From Dehalococcoidia bacterium (GTDB taxonomy: Bacteria; Chloroflexota; Dehalococcoidia; GIF9; AB-539-J10): a DNA stretch of 8,022 bases. The notes beneath the pieces are model-generated. The model did not search any database. It was not told the origin of the DNA and saw only the letters and a program-made list of their open reading frames with translations. The stretch lies in contig JAOUFZ010000073.1 in assembly GCA_029857995.1 (NCBI GenBank), forward strand, positions 1 to 8,022. Direction: 5' to 3'. Each line of letters begins with the position of its first letter. Position 1 is the first letter of the stretch. Made by a program: the position numbers and the translations under genes. Positions 6,231 to 8,022 of the stretch are shown piece after piece.

Positions 6231-6953
6231 ATGAGGAAGAATTTACTTGTCGCTGTGGTGGTAGTAGTTGGCTTGATTATCTACGCAGTCGTTACGGGGA
6301 TATCCTCTTCAGTTCGTCTCGAATTTGACTTTCGTCAAGGTGCGCAAGGCTGGGAAGCTGGCTTCGCTGAATATAGTCCGGAGATGGAGGGCATGATGCT
6401 TGAGGGGGAAATAAGGCCGCTGCCACCTGAACTTGGAATCAATGGCACCGGCTATTGCTTGCAGGGGATGAACCATTCGGACGACCTCTTCATGTTCCTC
6501 AAGCGACGATTAGGGACCGATGAGGGTGTGGTGCCCGGTCAGGAGTACCGTGTTATGTTCACCATAATCCTTGCTTCCAATGCACCCAGTGGTGCCGTTG
6601 GCATCGGTGGCTCTCCCGGCGAGTCCGTGTACCTTAAAGCAGGTGCCTCCACAGTGGGGCCCGAGGTGTACCTTGATTCTGACACTGGCTATTACCTCCT
6701 GAATATAGACAAAGGATCAGGCAATAGCGGCAACGGGACAGCAGCATCGGTAATCGGTGACGTCGCCAACGGTCTTTCTGCTGAGGAGAACCCGCGTTAC
6801 ATTTCACTGATACGACAGGATGAACATCAATACACCGTCACCGCCAGCCAGGATGGCGAACTCTGGTTGCTGGTAGGCACAGACTCCGGGTTTGAAGGCC
6901 TCACCGGCATCTACTACCAGGGTATAGTTGTTACTCTGATCCCTGTGAGATAG
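6231..6953 (+). CDS. Membrane-anchored conserved hypothetical protein
   Basis: 240 residues. Residues about 5-26 (LLVAVVVVVGLIIYAVV) form one hydrophobic segment after a short basic start (MRKN), so the protein is probably a signal-anchored or secreted protein with its body outside the membrane; no lipobox cysteine or clear AxA cleavage site is seen. The rest is rich in Gly, Ser and beta-prone stretches, with notable motifs FDFRQGAQGWEAGFAEY, GMNHSDDLFMFLKR, GIGGSPGESVYLKAGAST, VIGDVANG and LLVGTDSGFEGLTGIYY. I recall similar conserved hypotheticals in diverse bacteria and no assigned function; a jelly-roll, ligand-binding-like fold is a guess from the 'DF..GA.GW' opening, which is common in such domains. 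GGAGG lies 9 nt before the ATG. It follows asd after 153 nt on the same strand and is convergent with gatA. Confidence 0.82.
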   Translation: MRKNLLVAVVVVVGLIIYAVVTGISSSVRLEFDFRQGAQGWEAGFAEYSPEMEGMMLEGEIRPLPPELGINGTGYCLQGMNHSDDLFMFLKRRLGTDEGVVPGQEYRVMFTIILASNAPSGAVGIGGSPGESVYLKAGASTVGPEVYLDSDTGYYLLNIDKGSGNSGNGTAASVIGDVANGLSAEENPRYISLIRQDEHQYTVTASQDGELWLLVGTDSGFEGLTGIYYQGIVVTLIPVR

Positions 6954-6992
6954 TAATCCTTGCCACATTCTGTATTTAGACTACCCTCCGCA

Positions 6993-8022
6993 CTACTTTC
7001 GTAATAAGGGAGGTTTTCTCTTATGCCAGTCGGTCCCTTGTTCATAGGCGAAGGCTATGCGCAGCAGTGTTTCCTCGCTGAAGGGCTTTCCCATGATTTG
7101 CATGCCAATAGGTAAATTGTCAACGAAGCCAGCAGGTATCGATATAGCCGGGATTCCAGCTATGTTTACGGGTAAGGTGCATATATCGCTTAAATACATC
7201 TGCATTGGGTCCTCCAACTTTTCACCCAGCTTGAAAGGCACTATGGGCGAAGTCGGGGTGACCAAAGCATCATATTTGTCAAAGACCTGGTCAAACTCCC
7301 GTTTTATTAGCGTGCGCACCTTCTGTGCTTTGACATAATAAGCGTCGTAATAACCTGCGGACAAGGCATAAGTGCCGAGCATTATGCGCCTTTTGACCTC
7401 CGTCCCAAAGCCAGATTGCCGCGTCCCCTCCGTCGTCTCGATAACATTACCGGCATCTCGCTTGGAGAAGCCGTATTTTACGCCATCGTAGCGAGCCAGA
7501 TTGGCTGAGGCTTCGGACGGAGCCAGGATATAGTAAACAGCCAGAGCATACTTGGTATGAGGCAGAGAGACTTCCCAGTCTATTTGGGCACCCAGTTCCC
7601 CGAGTTTGCCTATAGCTGCCTGCAAAGCCGCTCGTACCTCATTCTGCATGCCTTCGACAAAGTATTCCCTGGGAATGCCAATTCTCAGTCCTTTGATGTC
7701 AGGAATTAATTGCTGGGTGTAATCAGGGACAGGATAAGGTACCGAAGTCGAGTCTCTGGGGTCATACCCGGCGATGGCATTCATCACCAGGGCACAGTCA
7801 GTGACGTCCTTGGTTAGTGGCCCGATTTGGTCGAGAGAGCTGGCAAAAGCGACTAAACCGAAGCGGCTCACCCGGCCATAGGTCGGCTTAAGTCCCACCA
7901 CGCTGCAAAGTGCGGCTGGTTGACGGACGCTGCCTCCGGTGTCGGAGCCCAAAGCGTAAATAGTCTCATCAGCAGCTACAGCGGCTGCTGAGCCACCACT
8001 GCTACCTCCAGGGACGCGAGCT
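6993..8022 (-). CDS. gatA: Aspartyl/glutamyl-tRNA amidotransferase subunit A, C-terminal 343 residues (5' end outside window)
   Basis: GatA is the amidase subunit of GatCAB, which releases ammonia from glutamine to convert Glu-tRNA(Gln) and/or Asp-tRNA(Asn) to the cognate aminoacyl-tRNA in organisms lacking the direct synthetases. The frame is open to the right edge. The amidase signature is present: PGGSSGGSAAAVAA at the edge with the cis-serine at codon 8001-8003, and GSDTGGSVRQPA with the nucleophilic serine at 7929-7931. The two are 24 residues apart, as in Staphylococcus GatA Ser154/Ser178. The catalytic lysine lies outside the window. The C-terminal part (GLKPTYGRVSRFGLVAFASS, PTSPIVPFKLGE, DICTLPVNIAGIPAISIPAG) runs to a TAG at 6993, consistent with a protein of about 485 residues. 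An apparent start at 7952 is a TTG leucine codon inside the signature, not the real start. The 3' end is convergent, 39 nt from the hypothetical gene. Confidence 0.97.
   Translation of the reverse strand, partial: ARVPGGSSGGSAAAVAADETIYALGSDTGGSVRQPAALCSVVGLKPTYGRVSRFGLVAFASSLDQIGPLTKDVTDCALVMNAIAGYDPRDSTSVPYPVPDYTQQLIPDIKGLRIGIPREYFVEGMQNEVRAALQAAIGKLGELGAQIDWEVSLPHTKYALAVYYILAPSEASANLARYDGVKYGFSKRDAGNVIETTEGTRQSGFGTEVKRRIMLGTYALSAGYYDAYYVKAQKVRTLIKREFDQVFDKYDALVTPTSPIVPFKLGEKLEDPMQMYLSDICTLPVNIAGIPAISIPAGFVDNLPIGMQIMGKPFSEETLLRIAFAYEQGTDWHKRKPPLLRK

Noticed and set aside
6985..7018. Possible terminator for the hypothetical gene (CCTCC/GGAGG followed by TTTTCTCTT)
   Set aside because: Only 5 bp of stem around a 19-nt loop with mismatches on both sides, and it lies within the end of gatA, where GGAGG arises from Pro-Pro codons. 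Too weak to call without transcript ends.
7057..7338. Plus-strand reading frame opposite gatA
   Set aside because: Antisense shadow of a well-recognised amidase gene.
7929..7952. gatA start at 7952
   Set aside because: The codon is TTG inside the amidase signature, and the open frame with conserved PGGSSGGS continues to the window edge, so the gene is simply cut by the window.

Overview
The window is an ordinary-looking chromosomal segment from a bacterium that is probably a member of the Chloroflexota, most likely class Dehalococcoidia. The clues are: an archaeal/fungal-type aspartate-semialdehyde dehydrogenase in a bacterial setting; a protein of the archaeal-type phosphoglycerate mutase family next to aspartate kinase; and a TPR protein sitting between lysC and gyrA, an arrangement I associate from memory with Dehalococcoides relatives. 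Base composition is balanced and looks uniform across the window. I see no mobile element, CRISPR array or transfer signature. The taxonomic call is an inference and was not searched.

Left part, minus strand (1-4810): a tight run transcribed right to left. It contains a metalloenzyme of the cofactor-independent phosphoglycerate mutase family (3626-4810, probably the alternative homoserine kinase), aspartate kinase lysC (2391-3611), a two-TPR protein of unknown function (1471-2364), and the first 490 codons of gyrA (1-1471, running off the left edge). Gaps are 14 nt and 26 nt, and the last junction is a one-base TGATG overlap, so this looks like one operon.

Centre (4811-4997): a 42-nt divergent spacer separates that operon from a tRNA-Pro(CGG) on the plus strand. 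The two divergent promoters appear to share almost the same -10 DNA (TATAAT one way, extended TGCTATTAT the other way, offset by one base). The tRNA is followed after 72 nt by asd (4998-6077), with no terminator visible between them.

Right part: asd, a 153-nt spacer with nothing convincing except weak inverted repeats, a membrane-anchored conserved hypothetical (6231-6953), and, convergent to it, the 3' two-thirds of gatA (6993-8022, running off the right edge).

Functionally, lysC and asd supply the first two steps of the aspartate family (Lys/Thr/Met). The phosphoglycerate-mutase-like protein plausibly supplies homoserine phosphorylation towards threonine. The genes therefore form a divergent aspartate-pathway locus that also carries a translation component (tRNA-Pro) and a topoisomerase gene. 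The most interesting points are: the Ala replacing Asp/Glu beside the putative nucleophile of the mutase-like enzyme; a strong internal ribosome-binding site in lysC at codon 246, predicting a separate beta subunit; the overlapping divergent promoters; and the unexplained TPR protein co-transcribed between lysC and gyrA. I found no wholly new multi-gene system.
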